This document shows positions 37,401 to 49,117 of a stretch of 64,000 bases of DNA, in pieces. The notes beneath the pieces are model-generated. The model was given only the letters and a program-made list of their open reading frames with translations. It ran no database searches and was not told the origin of the DNA. The stretch spans positions 7,319,725 to 7,383,724 of the forward strand of contig OZ017769.1 of NCBI GenBank assembly GCA_963969345.1. The letters run 5' to 3'. The position numbers and the translations under genes are program-made. Origin of the DNA: Turbatrix aceti (taxonomy: Eukaryota > Nematoda > Chromadorea > Rhabditida > Panagrolaimidae). The first letter of the stretch is position 1; the number at the start of each line of letters is the position of its first letter.

Positions 37401-39160
37401 ATGAGTTTTGCTTCGGTTCTCGGAGGCTGCTATGGATGGATTAGTGCATCTTTCGACGATCCTCTCGATGATGGCATCGATCGGCTGAGCTCGAGCATCT
37501 CGGTGGCACTTTTTTCGTTTTTTGCGCTTGTGGCCGCTGCCAAGACATCTGCTGGTAGCAGTATGATTACCTGTGCTGCTCCTGCGCATTTTGACAGTAA
37601 GTTTCGATAGCCTAACGCATGGATGTACAGTATTTCTTATTTTTCAGAAAACTGGGTTGATTTCTACTCAATTTACTGCTACGTCCAGCCCTATCACGTC
37701 ACAAAGGAAACTGGTGCACCGTACACCTCGTTCTACCCCGTAAGTTGTTTTTTTCATCGTTTTTATATGCATTTTGTTCATTTTTTTGTTTTAGTGGATT
37801 CCGATATTCCTGATTATTCAAGCTTTCCTGTTTTACGCCCCGAAGAAACTCTGGCGCACGCTTTCGAGTCATTTTGGTAGGTTTTATACCTTTTGGATTT
37901 GGGATCGTTTTAGGATTGCCTACGTTTCAGAAATGGACCTCATGACGGTTTTGAGTGAGGCCAAGAGAATCCAGTACGCCACTGGAAGTGAACGCAAGGC
38001 GCTCGTCCGGCAGCTGGCGACCTACATGGCGGCCCACCTCGAATTCACGCATTCCGTGAACAAGAGCACCGCTTTCGCCTTCCAGTCGTTCACGATCGTC
38101 TTATACGTGCTCAAAAAATGGCTCTACGTTGTCGTTTCCGTCGGTCAGCTTTGTCTCATCATGTTTATCGTCGGCAACGGCAACATCGGCTGGATCCAAG
38201 ATGCTTTTCTGAGAACTTTGCGCGGACAAACGTCTACTGAAATTTTTCCGATTGAGATCTTCTGCTCTGTCCCCTACGTGGTATGTTTTTTTAAGGATTT
38301 TTGGGTCGGGGGCAGGTAGCCTAAAATTTTGGGTTCGGGTATCTTAAAATCCCAAAAATGGTCACGGAACTGTAATTAATCGTCTATAAAACAAAATTTT
38401 CGCTCCAAAAGCCTTTGAAATTCTTTTTGGTATAAAAACTGCGAATTTTTATATCAAAAAAAATTTTTTCGCAGGGTTAGATTTGCCGAAAAATTGGGTA
38501 TAGGTCGGGTAAACGAAATTTGGGGTGCCAGACACCACTGCTATTTACGGATATATTGCAGGTCGATTCGAACTCCCAAAAACGCGAAGTCGGATGCATC
38601 CTCGCGATGAATCTGCTTTTCGAGAAGATCTACATCATTGCCTATGTCTGGTGCATCTTTGTCGCCGTGTGCACGTTCGTCTCGGCTGTGCATGCCAGTC
38701 TGCGTTGGCTGACTCCTGGATTCCGTGTTCGGACCGTGATTCGACTTCTTCGGGTGCGTCATTTTATTTGAATTAAATTTTGGTGACGGAAAACGTGATA
38801 TTGCAGCTAGTTGGCGTTGACACTGACAAGTACAACTACTGCATCGGCTACTTCATCTACTCCGTGCTGCACGCTGATGGCCTGCTGACTTTGATCCTGA
38901 TTGACCGTAACTGCGGTTCTGCATTGTGCGAAGAAGTTATAGCCCAGCTTTGGAAGCTGAGCTGCCGTACTGAAACTCGGGATTCCGTGCCTTTGCGCCA
39001 GCTCACCCAGGCGATGTCTACGGATACTACGATGCTTCTCGACGAGCCGGAGCTGCATGAACACGGACATCGTCGGACGAATAACCTCTACCCTCCCACA
39101 GAGATCCTTCTCCGTAGAAAGTTGGACGAGGAAGATGCTCTGTTGTCTGAAGACGCGTGA
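37401..39160 (+). CDS. Innexin gap-junction protein
   Basis: Six exons, 37401-37596, 37648-37739, 37795-37876, 37931-38280, 38562-38753 and 38807-39160, join in frame to 421 residues. Innexins are the invertebrate gap-junction and hemichannel subunits. Four membrane segments are visible, with the family signature at the second (FYPWIPIFLIIQAFLFYAPKKLWR region). The two extracellular loops each have a cysteine pair: C...YCYV in loop 1 (exons 1-2) and FCSV...EVGC in loop 2 (around the exon 4/5 junction), followed by NLLFEKIYI, a typical innexin block. The C-terminal cytosolic tail is about 90 residues and acidic at its end. Exon 4 ends at the loop-2 region with a 281-bp intron, the longest of the gene. 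The next gene starts only 176 bp after the stop on the same strand. Confidence 0.95.
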
Positions 39161-39336
39161 TTTGATTTGATTTGGTTTTTTTGAGTTTGTATATATTGCA
39201 ACAATTTTGTTGTTTTTTTTCGGGCGATTAGCATGATTTGAGTTTGAGTTCGTTCGCAAGTCGTTGCTTTCGACGTTGAAAAATACCTGGTGGCTGCAAA
39301 GTCATTCATTCATGCACGTAATCCACGGACAGGTCG

Positions 39337-41250
39337 ATGCTGTCTTTGACTTTGCTCTTGTACGCAGCGGGGCTTCTCTTCGTCGTTATCGGTGGTGATT
39401 TGTGCCCTTCACTGACGCAGCCCGCCTCGCTGAATTCGTCTTCTGTGCGCTACGCGGTTGTTATAGATCACTTTGTCGGCTCAGAAACCGTGAGTTGATA
39501 TTTTTTCGCGTTTTCATTGTGATTTATCATTTTTTGGATCGTTTTTCAGACAAAAGCACAAATTCAATTTTTTCAACACGTTCGATGCGCACTTCAGTCG
39601 TATTCAAACGGCTCATTTGATTCCATCGATGGCTGGCATGTGAATCTGGATTCCAAGGCCTGCGACGTGTTTCGAGGACCCGATTGGAATTCCAATATCA
39701 ATGGAAATGTCGACGCTGAGGAGTACAGTTAGTTTTTACTCGTTTTTTGGGGTTGCTGGGTTTTATGAAATTTGTCAGTGTTTTTTTTAGCTCGACCGAC
39801 GAGTAATCCGAGAAAATTGTGTGAAATTCTGGAATTTACTGCATCCTGCGTCTCTTCGGTCTACGATTCATCCATCAAGCTCTTTGTTCTCGTGCCGTTG
39901 ACTCTGCAGGATGTCATCGGTGACTGTGCACTGGACAAGGTGTTCCATCCTCTCCAGGTTGAGATTTCGGTCTTTTGGACGAGTGGATATCAGCCGAGGA
40001 ACACGGGCAGCACTCCGGGCGTTAATTTTGTTTTCCTGGGCAGTGTTCACGATTTTCGATCAAATGTGACTGAGAATTGGACACCGGACGACAGGATGGT
40101 CGCTGCGCTTGAAGCTGCACCCGGCAATGCTGTTTCTTCGATTCTGGCTCGGAGATTTGAAAAAATGAGCGTCAGCCGAGATGCTACAACTCCAAATTCG
40201 TCAACTACAGGTTAGTTTTTATTGGTTGGCGACAGGGGCAAAAAAATATGGCCTAAAAAACTAAAAACTAGTCAAAAAAGGACTTGGGCCTATATTTTTG
40301 GCCGAGCCAAAAATATTTTAAAAAAAACCCGGCCATTGGGTCGTAAGTTCGGCTCGATTTTGATTTTGCTTTCTGTTTGAGGGGTTTTGACTTGTTTTGG
40401 AACAATATTTTCAGAGGATTTCACCAATACCACGTCCCTGACCACCGATTCGACTTCCACGCCACTTCCGACCTCGACGACGTCGACTGCAGCCACAATT
40501 TCTACAGCGTCTTCCACGGTGTTACTTCATCCGTCACAGGATGAAATTGAACTGCATGCGGATGACGAGGACGCAGGAGCAGAACCCATGGTTTACGTCT
40601 ATAAGCAGGTGACGACCATATCTCCGGACGACGAATCATTTTTTTGGCACGTCGGCAACGTTTTTGAGTGGGTTTTTGTTTTGTTTTTTGCAAAATGAAT
40701 TCAATTTGTGATTGTGATTTTAGCGAGCCAGAAAACGGCGTGTTTTGGTTCTTTGTTCTAATCGTAACGAATCTTTTCCTCATCGCAATTCTCGTCCTGC
40801 TCGTAATGCTCATCATCAAGCTGTTCTGCAAGACGAGGAGGACGTACGATGTCGTGTCTTCCGAAAACGGCTCCAATAGTTCCGGCTCGGAGCTGCCCGT
40901 CTCCGGCAGTCAAATACAAGTAAGTTGTTTTTATGAAAAAAAATAGATGGAAAAAAATGTGTTCTATTTAGCGAGATGAGTATGTAGCACTCATTGGAGC
41001 AAAGAAAAGCCAAAGTCCACCGCAATATTCCACAGATCCCATTTCACCCGCCGATCCGCATAATCAGGATGCTGCGGTGACCCCGCTGCTATTGACCGAT
41101 TCAAACGCCGTTGCCGACTTCAACTCGCTACCCCACCCAGGTCCACCGAAGGTCGGAGAAGTCCCATCGCTGGGAGTCGTGAATGACATGGACGACGTAT
41201 CAAATAGCGATGTCACTCATCACCACCACCACCGCCATCGTAAACACTAA
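39337..41250 (+). CDS. Type I single-pass membrane protein of unknown family
   Basis: Six exons, 39337-39489, 39550-39727, 39791-40210, 40415-40667, 40724-40919 and 40972-41250, join in frame to 492 residues. The start codon opens a clear signal peptide (MLSLTLLLYAAGLLFVVIGG, cleavage near residue 20-24). The ectodomain of about 250 residues has several cysteines (CALQS, ACDVF, LCEIL, SCVSS, DCALD) and possible N-glycosylation sites (NGS, NVT, NTT). A Ser/Thr-rich stalk follows, in exon 4. A hydrophobic helix, VFWFFVLIVTNLFLIAILVL with VMLII, is followed by the stop-transfer KLFCKTRRTY. The cytosolic tail of about 130 residues has Pro-rich stretches (SPPQYS, PHPGPPK) and ends HHHHHRHRKH. The shape resembles an adhesion receptor or dystroglycan-like protein, but I recognise no domain and give no function. 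Confidence 0.8.
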
Positions 41251-41951
41251 GGGTCATAGTTGCTTTGTTGTGGTTTGTATTGTCCATTTTTTACTTGTCA
41301 AATCTTAGAAACATGTACGATTTTTTTTTAAAACGACGATAAAAACATGCGCGAGAGGAAGAGAACGAAAAAAATTGGGGTTTTTTTAACAGACTCTTCG
41401 AAGTCGAAAATTTGATGGATCGATAAAATATTTTTTTGGAAAAATGAACATTTTTTTGATTTTGTAAAAAAAATTGTTAAAAAAAATTAAAATTGAAAAA
41501 ATTAAAAAATGCACGTGTTTTTGGAGTTTTGCATTTTTCAAGAGCGGAACACTGTTTTTGTCCGAAATCGTTCGAATTCAGATCGCTAAAGAAAGAAAGG
41601 GAAGAAAAAAATGTGCGCGAACGAAAAAAAATCGAAAAACTGAAACGGAAGTATAATAAAAAATTATAAAAACCCAGGAAAAAAATAAAAGCAATGTCCG
41701 CCGGACAACCAACCAGATCTGTGATCTTGAAAACGCGATGCCCGGTGCCGATGAACCTAATTTGTCAACCGCCGACCATAATCGGAGCTAATTCGTCGCC
41801 AAAGTGTTTTTTCATTTCGGGAAAGTCACCAAAATTTACTACCAAATGAAAGAACAGATCTCCCGTCTGGGACAGAAGCAACGTACTTTCCGTATTGTCA
41901 AAATAGGAGGAGAAGGGTGTTAGCGCACAGGAACCGAAGACGACCGGGATA
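41251..41951. other. Tail-to-tail intergenic region, AT-rich
   Basis: Lies between the stops of the membrane protein gene and UBE2F and should contain both 3' UTRs. It is strongly AT-rich with A and T runs at 41320-41690. No gene is seen. Confidence 0.5.
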
Positions 41952-42948
41952 TCAATTGCAGAAGCGGCGAATGTAGTCAGAGACTTTGTGTTGGAAGGCG
42001 TCTTTGTTCGACGAAAACTGGTTCGCAGCTTCGACGTTGAGGGGATCGTCGAAGTCGATGAGATCTGTGAAGAGGCTGTTGAGGCCGAGGATGACGTCGG
42101 TGAGCCGCCGGGTCGGCATCCAGCCAAAGCCGTCGAGCGATGACTGCCTCAGCAGGCTGAGGCATATAGGACCGTCTTCGGAGATGTTCGGGTGCCAGAT
42201 GCGGGTCAGGCACTTGACAACGGGGGGCTGCAAGCGAGAGGGTGAGTCCAAATAAGGGCATGGTCCTGGGCGAACGTTCGTGAACAAATTCAAAATTTAT
42301 GGTTCGCGAACAAAATTTTTATAAATTACGTTATTCGTGTTCGTTCACGAATGTTTTTAAATTTTTCGAACAGATAAAACGAACCAAATTTGGGTAGAAA
42401 TAAAGTCAAAAACGCTGTTATTTGAAAAAATGTAGAAAAACTGTTACAAAAGCCGATTACGTATTTCTGGCCGAATGAACAAAATTTGGCCCAAAAGGTA
42501 AAAAAATTATGTTCGATGTTCGTTTGTTTTCGTGAACAAAATTTGCAAAACGTTCATGTTCGTTCATGAACAAAAAAATTCAACGTTCACCCCCTCCCTG
42601 GACTCCTCAGAAAACTCACCATGTCGTTGTACTCCGGAGGAACGGTGATGCGAAACTTGAACTTTCCGCCTCGGTACATCCCGGACATGGGACAGATCGT
42701 GAGCAGCATCTCGGCGTACGACTTTTCGTTGACAAACTTGAGCTGGCAGTGGGGGAGTTCCTTCATCTGCGCTTCGAGGTCTTTGACTTCTGAAAGCAAA
42801 ACAAACGCAAACTGAATCGTAAAACGGAGAAAACAAAAAAACCCCAGAACTCACCCTGAGCAAGCAGTTTATCCCGAATGTTCACCCGACGTTTTAAGTA
42901 GTCGGCATCTTCGTCGATGCCCTTGATTCGCTTCTGAAGGTTCAGCAT
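41952..42948 (-). CDS. UBE2F: NEDD8-conjugating enzyme UBE2F
   Basis: Three exons, 42948-42855, 42789-42620 and 42227-41952, encode 179 residues (human UBE2F about 185). The N-terminal extension, [10 protein letters not shown]... then [11 protein letters not shown], has the RDKLL block typical of UBE2F/UBE2M. The core has [34 protein letters not shown], then [11 protein letters not shown] with the catalytic cysteine, [21 protein letters not shown], and [13 protein letters not shown]2F accepts NEDD8 from the UBA3 E1 and modifies mainly CUL5 via RBX2. The DGxGWxPTRxL block separates it from UBE2M. The second intron holds a dispersed hAT-like repeat. The gene is head-to-head with eIF3i. Confidence 0.95.
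42259..42600 (+). repeat. Dispersed hAT-like repeat, TTCGCGAAC family, copy 2
   Basis: Located in the UBE2F second intron. It begins near CATGGTCCTGGGCGAACG and ends CGTTCACCCCCTCCCTG; inverted, the end reads CAGGGAGGGGGTGAACG, so the termini are degenerate inverted repeats of hAT style. Arms carry GTTCG/CGAAC motifs. The core shares AAATAAAGTCAAAAACGCTG and ATTACGTATTTCTG with copy 3. No target duplication is preserved. Confidence 0.7.
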
Positions 42949-43365
42949 GCTCAGCAAACACCTGCAATGAATGGATGGACCACGAGATCACTTTCGCAAT
43001 CAACTATCGAGTTTTTTCAACCGATCAAGTTTCAGCGAAGCAGAAGTCTCCCACGGAAACGTCAAACGCCCTCAGGTACAATACATTCAATGCCCAACTC
43101 GCATACAAAAAAACAGAAGCCCCAAAAATGTTTGACAACGGTTTGATCGAACATTATCATGTGCAAAAAAAACAAAAAAAATTGTACGCGGAAGCAACCC
43201 GAATGATGCAGTTGACGCGCGCAATGCAGTCTCACAGCGAATTTTTCTGGGTTGAAAAAAATCTAGTCGACAATTTCCTTGGAATTTCACATTTTTGAAG
43301 CTTTTGTGGCTTTGTTGGCGTTGTTCTGTTCCAAATTAGGGATTGTTGTTTTCAGACACTCGACA
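42949..43365. promoter_or_regulatory. Divergent upstream region of UBE2F and eIF3i
   Basis: About 420 bp separates the two start codons. Acceptors immediately upstream of each start (TTCATTGCAG at about 42961 on the minus strand, GTTTTCAG ending at 43354 on the plus strand) indicate that both genes have a 5' UTR exon inside this region, so the promoters are very close. Confidence 0.55.
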
Positions 43366-44475
43366 ATGCGTCCTCTGTCTCTCAAGGGCCATGATCGTGC
43401 CCTGACACGCGTCACGCTGAATCTCGAAGGCGATTTGGTCTTCACCTCGTCCAAAGACAAGTCCATATGCGTCTGGTACACGGAGAACGGTGAGCGACTT
43501 GGCACCTACGACGGCCACGATGGTGCTATCTGGGATCTCGATGTTTCATGGGATACGCGGAATCTGGTGTCGTCGGCTGCCGATAACACTATGAAGGTTG
43601 GTTTTTATGTGTTTTATGATGAAAAGTTATAAACTCGGGATTTTTTATGTTATTTGCGAGTTATTTTGTTTTTTTTTAGGTCTGGGATGTGCAGACGGGT
43701 GTCTGCAACTCCACAGTTCAGTGCAAAACCGTGTGCCGATCTGTTTCGATGTCATACAGCGGAAATCTGGTCGCTTTCACGACAATCAAGATTCTGAAAG
43801 AACGCGAAACGCTTCGGGTGGTCGATGTCCGCGACAGCGATCAGATGCAGGGCAAGGGATACGCTTTCTTCCGCGATCTCGACATCCAGAGCTCGTGCAT
43901 CTTCTCCCACCTCGACGACGGCATCATGCTCGGTGACCACTCCGGCACCATCGCTCTCTACGACCTTCGCAACGACATGGAAGCCGTGAATTTCGAGAAA
44001 GTGCACACCAAGCCTATTACGGATATGCAGTTGTCCAGGGATCAGGCCTTTGTCATCACGTCATCCACCGACAAGACAGCTCGCCTCCATGACACCCACA
44101 GTCTTCGTACTCTCAAAGTCTACAAGTGAGTTATTTTACTTATTTTTCCCTGGACATCTGTTGAGCTCGGTTTTATTAAGATCCAACCGGCCTGTCAACT
44201 CCGCAGCCATCTCGCCGACGCGCGACCACATTGTTCTCGGTGGTGGTGAAGAGGCCATGTCCGTCACGACGTCCGGCAGCTCAGGCCAGTTCGAAGCCAA
44301 GCTCTACCACCTCGTCTTTGAAGAAGAATTCGCCAGCTTCAAGGGCCATTTCGGTCCGATCAATTCCATCGCCTTCAGCCCGGACGGAAATACCGTGGTT
44401 TCCGGCAGTGAGGACGGCTACATCCGCATCCAGAACCTCGACGATGAGTACTTCGAGTACGAGTACGAATACTGA
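43366..44475 (+). CDS. EIF3I: Translation initiation factor eIF3 subunit I
   Basis: Three exons, 43366-43596, 43680-44125 and 44181-44475, encode 323 residues (human 325). It is a WD40 propeller. The start MRPLSLKGHDRALT, the repeats ending VWYTENGERLGTYDGHDGAIWDLDVSWD and SSAADNTMKVWDV, and the C-terminal FKGHFGPINSIAFSPDGNTVVSGSEDGYIRI followed by EYEYEY are characteristic of eIF3i. It is a peripheral subunit of the eIF3 complex in the cytoplasm, docked on eIF3b with eIF3g. No irregularity is seen; phases agree at both introns. Confidence 0.97.
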
Positions 44476-44684
44476 CTGTGTTGTGTGGCAACTGGGGGGA
44501 TAAACTGTTTGTTTGTTTGTTTTTGGTTGATAAATGATTGGGCATCCCTAACGAGCGCGTTTTCGTTTCGAGAGCTGATAAATGAGTGAACATGCCCCAC
44601 AAACACGGGTTTCAGGTGATTTTATCAAACTGGCGTAAGATATAGGCATTGAAAACTGTTCTTCTCTCCCAGAACGATGCCAGG

Positions 44685-45481
44685 TCAGTACCACGGCAGC
44701 GTGGTGCAGTACGGCAACGCGGAAGCGTAGTGGCAGAGCGCGTAGTAGCCGATGGGTACGTGAATGACGAGTGCCGCGACGAGAAGGGCAGAGCGGAGCA
44801 AGGTGAGGGCGTGGGTGTGCGTCGACGACCGTAGCCGAGCGCTGATCGTCAGCACCGTAGCTGCCGTGGTGAGGAGAATATTCCGGCCTTCAGGCAGGGA
44901 ATGACGACGCCCTTCGAAGAGGGGACCGCTTTCGACCGTCGAGTACGCCCACGCGAAGAAAATGGTTTGCAGCGTGCCAAGGACGACGACCAAAGCCGTG
45001 CCGAGGCGCCAGAGCTTGTTGGAAGGCGCCTGCCAGCTGAGAAGTCCGGCGGCGAGAAGACAGATCGCTGCGGGAGATGCGATGGCGTCGATCGCCAGCT
45101 TGTATGCCTTGGAGTCTGGTGGGGTCTAAAATTTTTGAATTGGGTTTCGTTAAGGATTTTTTTTCATTTTTAAAGATAAATTGCAGATTTGCGCAGCTTT
45201 TTTTTCAGTTTTTTAGTCTTCTTTGCCAAAACAAAATCCTTAAAATTTTGTAAATTATGGGGCAGATTTCAAAAAAATTATTGAATGACGTCATCTTGCC
45301 CTATTCATCATTTTGATATCATTTCTGGGAGGAGAAATTCCCCCCCCCCCTTCTAGCAATGACGTAATTTTTGGACGAGCCCTAGACACTAGGGAATGAT
45401 ACTCACGTATGCTGTGGCAGCAACAAAGACTGCCAGCACGCCGATGACCTCTAGGGATTGCTTGCCGATGGATTGGGACAT
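44685..45481 (-). CDS. Small polytopic membrane protein, unrecognised
   Basis: Two exons, 45481-45407 and 45125-44685, join in frame to 171 residues. I do not recognise the family. There are four or five hydrophobic segments: VIGVLAVFVAATAY, AIASPAAICLLAAGLL, LGTALVVVLGTLQTIFFAWAYS, ILLTTAATVLTIS, and LLRSALLVAALVIHVPIGYYA. Loops are short, and the protein lacks a classical signal peptide. The 281-bp intron is AT-rich. It ends about 210 bp from the eIF3i stop, tail-to-tail. A TMEM-type endomembrane protein is the safest description. Confidence 0.7.
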
Positions 45482-46066
45482 GATGCTCACCTGAAATAAA
45501 ATTATACAACAACTTTGTGCCTTTTTGCAGTAAAAAAACGAAAATTGCAGTCATCTCACGACCGAACTCGCACTCGTGCACGCAGACAACAAAAAAGATC
45601 GTCAGAAACATCAGGCGCAGCACGGCGGACAGAAGGTAGTCCGAAACCTGCGCGATTCTCTGCTGACAACAAAAAAAACGCTATCGGTGGCCTCAAGATA
45701 CAAAATACATGTATTTTGAGCACAGATAAGAGTGCATACACGCGCGAGAACAGTGGCGATAATTAATTCACTTCGAGCCGCGGTTAATCATCGTTTGAAC
45801 AAATTATCGATCGCATGGAAAAGAAAAAATATGATCAAAGTCGATAAAACTTTGCAGGACCAAATTTAGACAATTTCTGCGTAAGCAAGCGTTGCAAATC
45901 GATATTGAGACGAAGAAACCCGTCACCTAAGCAAGTTGACGAGTTTCCATCGATAAAAAAGTCACGTCCGATTCGAGACAGTCATTGGTTTAATTTTAAT
46001 GAACTGTCGGCACGAAAACAAAAACAAAGAAAAAAACATAACAAAGCAGCTACAAAAACAGCGGGT
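45482..46066. other. Intergenic region
   Basis: Upstream of the small membrane protein gene and downstream of MRPS6 on the same strand. No coding exon recognised. Confidence 0.5.
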
Positions 46067-46644
46067 CTATTGCCTCGGCGGCGCGATGGGGTAACTCTTG
46101 GGGATGGCTTTCCATTCCTTCTCGGTACGCTTGTAAATGCGCATCCGGGTGAAATGCCCGATCTTCTGGCCGTCGCGGAGATCTTTGACGGACTGCCGCT
46201 CCGCTGGCGACTTGAGCACTTCCTCGAGATCGCAGTCGATGGCGGCCTTCGGCTGATCCCTCTCGTTGATCGCGCTGACGTGGACGAGATCCAGGTCGTT
46301 CCGGAGTACGGACACTGTCGTCTGAGCTGCCGGAATGCTCATGTGCGCGTTTATGAGAAAGAAGCTGGAAGGATCGAATTTTTTTATAAAACAGGCAAAA
46401 AAACTCACTTTGACGTAAAAACAGGCTCTCCGGTTTGCTTGGCATAGCGTTTATACGGCAGATCGCGGTAGCCCAGCGACTGCAGATCCCGAATCACGGC
46501 GCCATGGTCGAGAAGCACCGTTGCTGCTCGCTTGATCGTCGCCGCGAGATCGCCCTGAAATTATTGAATGCAGATTGAAGGTATTGTAACTTGTCCTACC
46601 TTTGACAAAGCTTTGGTGATAAGATTGACCTCGTACAACGGCAT
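46067..46644 (-). CDS. MRPS6: Mitochondrial ribosomal protein S6 (bS6m)
   Basis: Three exons, 46644-46600, 46554-46409 and 46364-46067, join in frame to 162 residues. The start MPLYEVNLITKALSKGDLAATIKRAATVLLDHGAVIRDL, then LGYRDLPYKRYAKQTGE and NFFLINAHMS, follows the bS6 fold: an N-terminal beta strand, a helix, and the LPYK motif. It is a subunit of the small mitochondrial ribosomal subunit. The C-terminal extension, about 60 residues past the bS6 core (KDLRDGQKIGHFTRMRIYKRTEKEWKAIP), is longer than in human MRPS6 (125 residues). It shares a short divergent upstream region with the gene at 47018. Confidence 0.88.
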
Positions 46645-47017
46645 CTGGCACGTCGAAAGTCGAAAGAATCGGAAAAAAAATTATGCTTGAAAGCAAAATA
46701 AAAATTTTCCGTGCGAGAACCAGAAAACGTGCGACGATCCCGAAATGAAAAAAAAAGGAGGAGCCAGAATTCTGCAGTTACGATCTACGACATTTATTTT
46801 TTGGCAACAAACGCTGCTTGGTCACTTTTTTCTGCGTATGCTACGAAAGTTTTTTTTAGAGGAGCGATATATTTTCACAATACACTGTTCGCTTTCAGTG
46901 TACAAGGGCTTTTCCTTTTGCTTTTCGCTTGCTTTTTCTGTGCTCACACTCCGCAGTCGCGAGCTGTCCACACTTTTTGGCTGCACCTGGCATAGTCATT
47001 TCTTGGTATTTCAGGGA

Positions 47018-48163
47018 ATGTTCTCACTTTTGGCGCGCCATGTCCGGAATCTGGTTATCACCGATCGCCCCATCCTGGACCTGCCCTCGCTGCCGGCACT
47101 CATCCGACAGCGATATTATGAAACTGCCGACCAGCGACACCTCGAAAAGCTCCTCCAGGTACCCTGGTTTGCGGAGGACTACAAACGGGTCTGCGGGAAG
47201 GAGCTGATCGATAACCTGACCGTCAGGTTCGCAGACAATAGCTATCACTGCTCGACGACGGATTCGGGAGTGCCGGTAATTATTACCGATGTCAGAAAGG
47301 TGCGCTGCTACTCGCTCATCATCCACGGAGACCACCCACCGCCCCCCAAGTTGTGCAATACGCTGTCCGTCATCACGACACGCATGCTGGTTGCGGTTTG
47401 CGATATTTTGCGGGAGCCTGCCAGCAGCAATATGCTCCATGAGAGTCTCATAGGCCTCCTGGTCACCGGTGATTTTCCGCAGTCGTGGGTTTTTAAGAAA
47501 CTCCCGAATTTGCGGTATTTTGAGTGAGTTTTTTGACCGAATTTCAAAAAGGACCCCAAAAATTGGAAAAAAATTTATGGGATCAAAGTTAATTTAATTT
47601 TCAAAAAGTCCAATTTCAAAAGTTTTTTGTGTCATAAAATTATATTTTTCCGCTGTGAAATTTTTTTCATCACCAAAATTGGTGGAAAAAAACATGCATT
47701 GCTCGGCTCAAAATTTCTAACCGTAAAAAAAATAAATTTTATTTGTATCAACGGACTTCAAAAATTTTTTAGACTCGTCAGTGACTGCTTCATTTCGGCA
47801 TCGAACATCGAGACTCTCGCAGATCTGTGCCCCGACATCTCGGTCTTCAAAATCTCCGGCTGTCATGTGGACCAGGACTTTGACTGGACCACTCTGCGCC
47901 TGTTGAAGGTGAGTTGACCTCTCACCCCTGATATTTATCCGCGCTTATTTCACATTCTGCAGACCATGTGGCGCTGTGACGTGGATTCCGGCAAACTCAC
48001 CATCCACGTCCGATTCGGGGGCGAAGTGATCGACGTGAAGGCGCTCAAAAAGCGGGTCGCAAAGAAGTTTTCATCGATCGGTCTCGGGCGAAGTCGATGC
48101 GCCCTGAATATCGTAATCTCCGACGCCTATCGCAGGGCGATTTACGTTCGCCACCGCCATTAA
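47018..48163 (+). CDS. Unrecognised 280-residue protein
   Basis: Three exons, 47018-47523, 47773-47908 and 47963-48163, join in frame to 280 residues. No family is recognised. The N-terminus (MFSLLARHVRNLVITDRPILDLPSLPALIRQRYY) is amphipathic and F-box-like only in a loose sense. The middle contains repeated-looking segments (LPNLRYFELVSDCFISASNIETLADLCPDISVFKISGC) with the spacing of degenerate leucine-rich repeats. The C-terminus is basic. No membrane segment is present. An acceptor (GTATTTCAG) ends at 47014, so transcription starts upstream, close to the MRPS6 promoter. An LRR/F-box-type adaptor is one possibility; I cannot show it. Confidence 0.7.
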
Positions 48164-48228
48164 AATTGAATGAATCCCTAAACTGCCGATCATAAACTAG
48201 GAAATTATATTTATTGGTTTTTATTGGC

Positions 48229-49117
48229 TCAGTCGAGGGCGTGGAGTTGGCAGAGCTCGCGGATAGTCGAATTGTCGTCCGCCAGTTGCCCAGGGGTGGT
48301 GCCATCTACGTCGGCGGCGTCTAGTCGGGCTCCAGCGGTCAGAAGTCGCCGGACGCATGCGTAGTTCTCGCAGCTCATTGCTGAAATAGCCAGGCGGTTG
48401 ATCGCCATAAAAATCCCGGTAAAAACCAACCTAGATGCAGGGGTGTGCAGTCTTCGTCATCGACGTCCTCCAGCGGCAGTCCACGGGCCAGAAACAGTTC
48501 CAAGAGTTCCGCATGCCCAGAATCAGCTGCCCAGTGAAGCCCGCAGCCATCGGTCGCCTCGTCGCGTGCTCTGATGAGGCCCGGCTGTTCCACGAGGAGC
48601 TGGGTCGTCGTTTGAGCGTCTCCCCGTCGAACAAGTTCAACGAGAACCTCAGCATCGGATGTCGGCTCTTTTACGTCCGTCACCAACCGACTCACCGACT
48701 TGGCAGGGCCCTGGGTGCTGAACGCCTCGACGCCGGCTGCTGTCGAGTCGTCGGCCGCGGTTGCGACGTCGAAGCCCTTGTTCATGTCTGCGAGATGCCG
48801 GATGTAGTATTCCTTGGCCTGTGGCGCTGACAGGTGGCCATACGCCTCCCATGCTTGTTTCTTGGGGTCTGAGAAGAATCCTAAAAACATATGGACGCAT
48901 TTGAGTGAAGAACAAATCATTCGTGAATTCGTGCACAAAATATGGAACAATAAAACCAACCTCCACTACCAGAAGACTCCGGCGGACCAGCAGTGGCTTG
49001 CTTGTACAATCCATAGAATATGACTTTCTGGAAGTTGGTGAATTCGTCGTTCTTCGTGGCAAAAAAGGCAGCAGCAGAGCGGAAGACACGATCCAACACG
49101 TCTTCCGAAACCGCCAT
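48229..49117 (-). CDS. ACBD6: Acyl-CoA-binding domain protein 6
   Basis: Three exons, 49117-48961, 48880-48431 and 48380-48229, encode 252 residues (human ACBD6 282). The N-terminal ACBP domain (about 1-85) has FYGLYKQATAGPP, then DPKKQAWEAYGHLS and AKEYYIRHL, the family's acyl-CoA binding blocks. After a linker, two ankyrin repeats are visible (GCGLHWAADSGHAELLELFLARGLPLEDVDDE and CTPLHLAMSCENYACVRRLLTAGARLDAADVDG). This arrangement is that of ACBD6, which binds long-chain acyl-CoA and supports lipid supply and N-myristoylation. Start: the ATG at 49117 (MAVSEDVLDRVF) is the first in frame. The coding region ends 66 bp from the stop of the convergent unknown gene. Confidence 0.93.
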
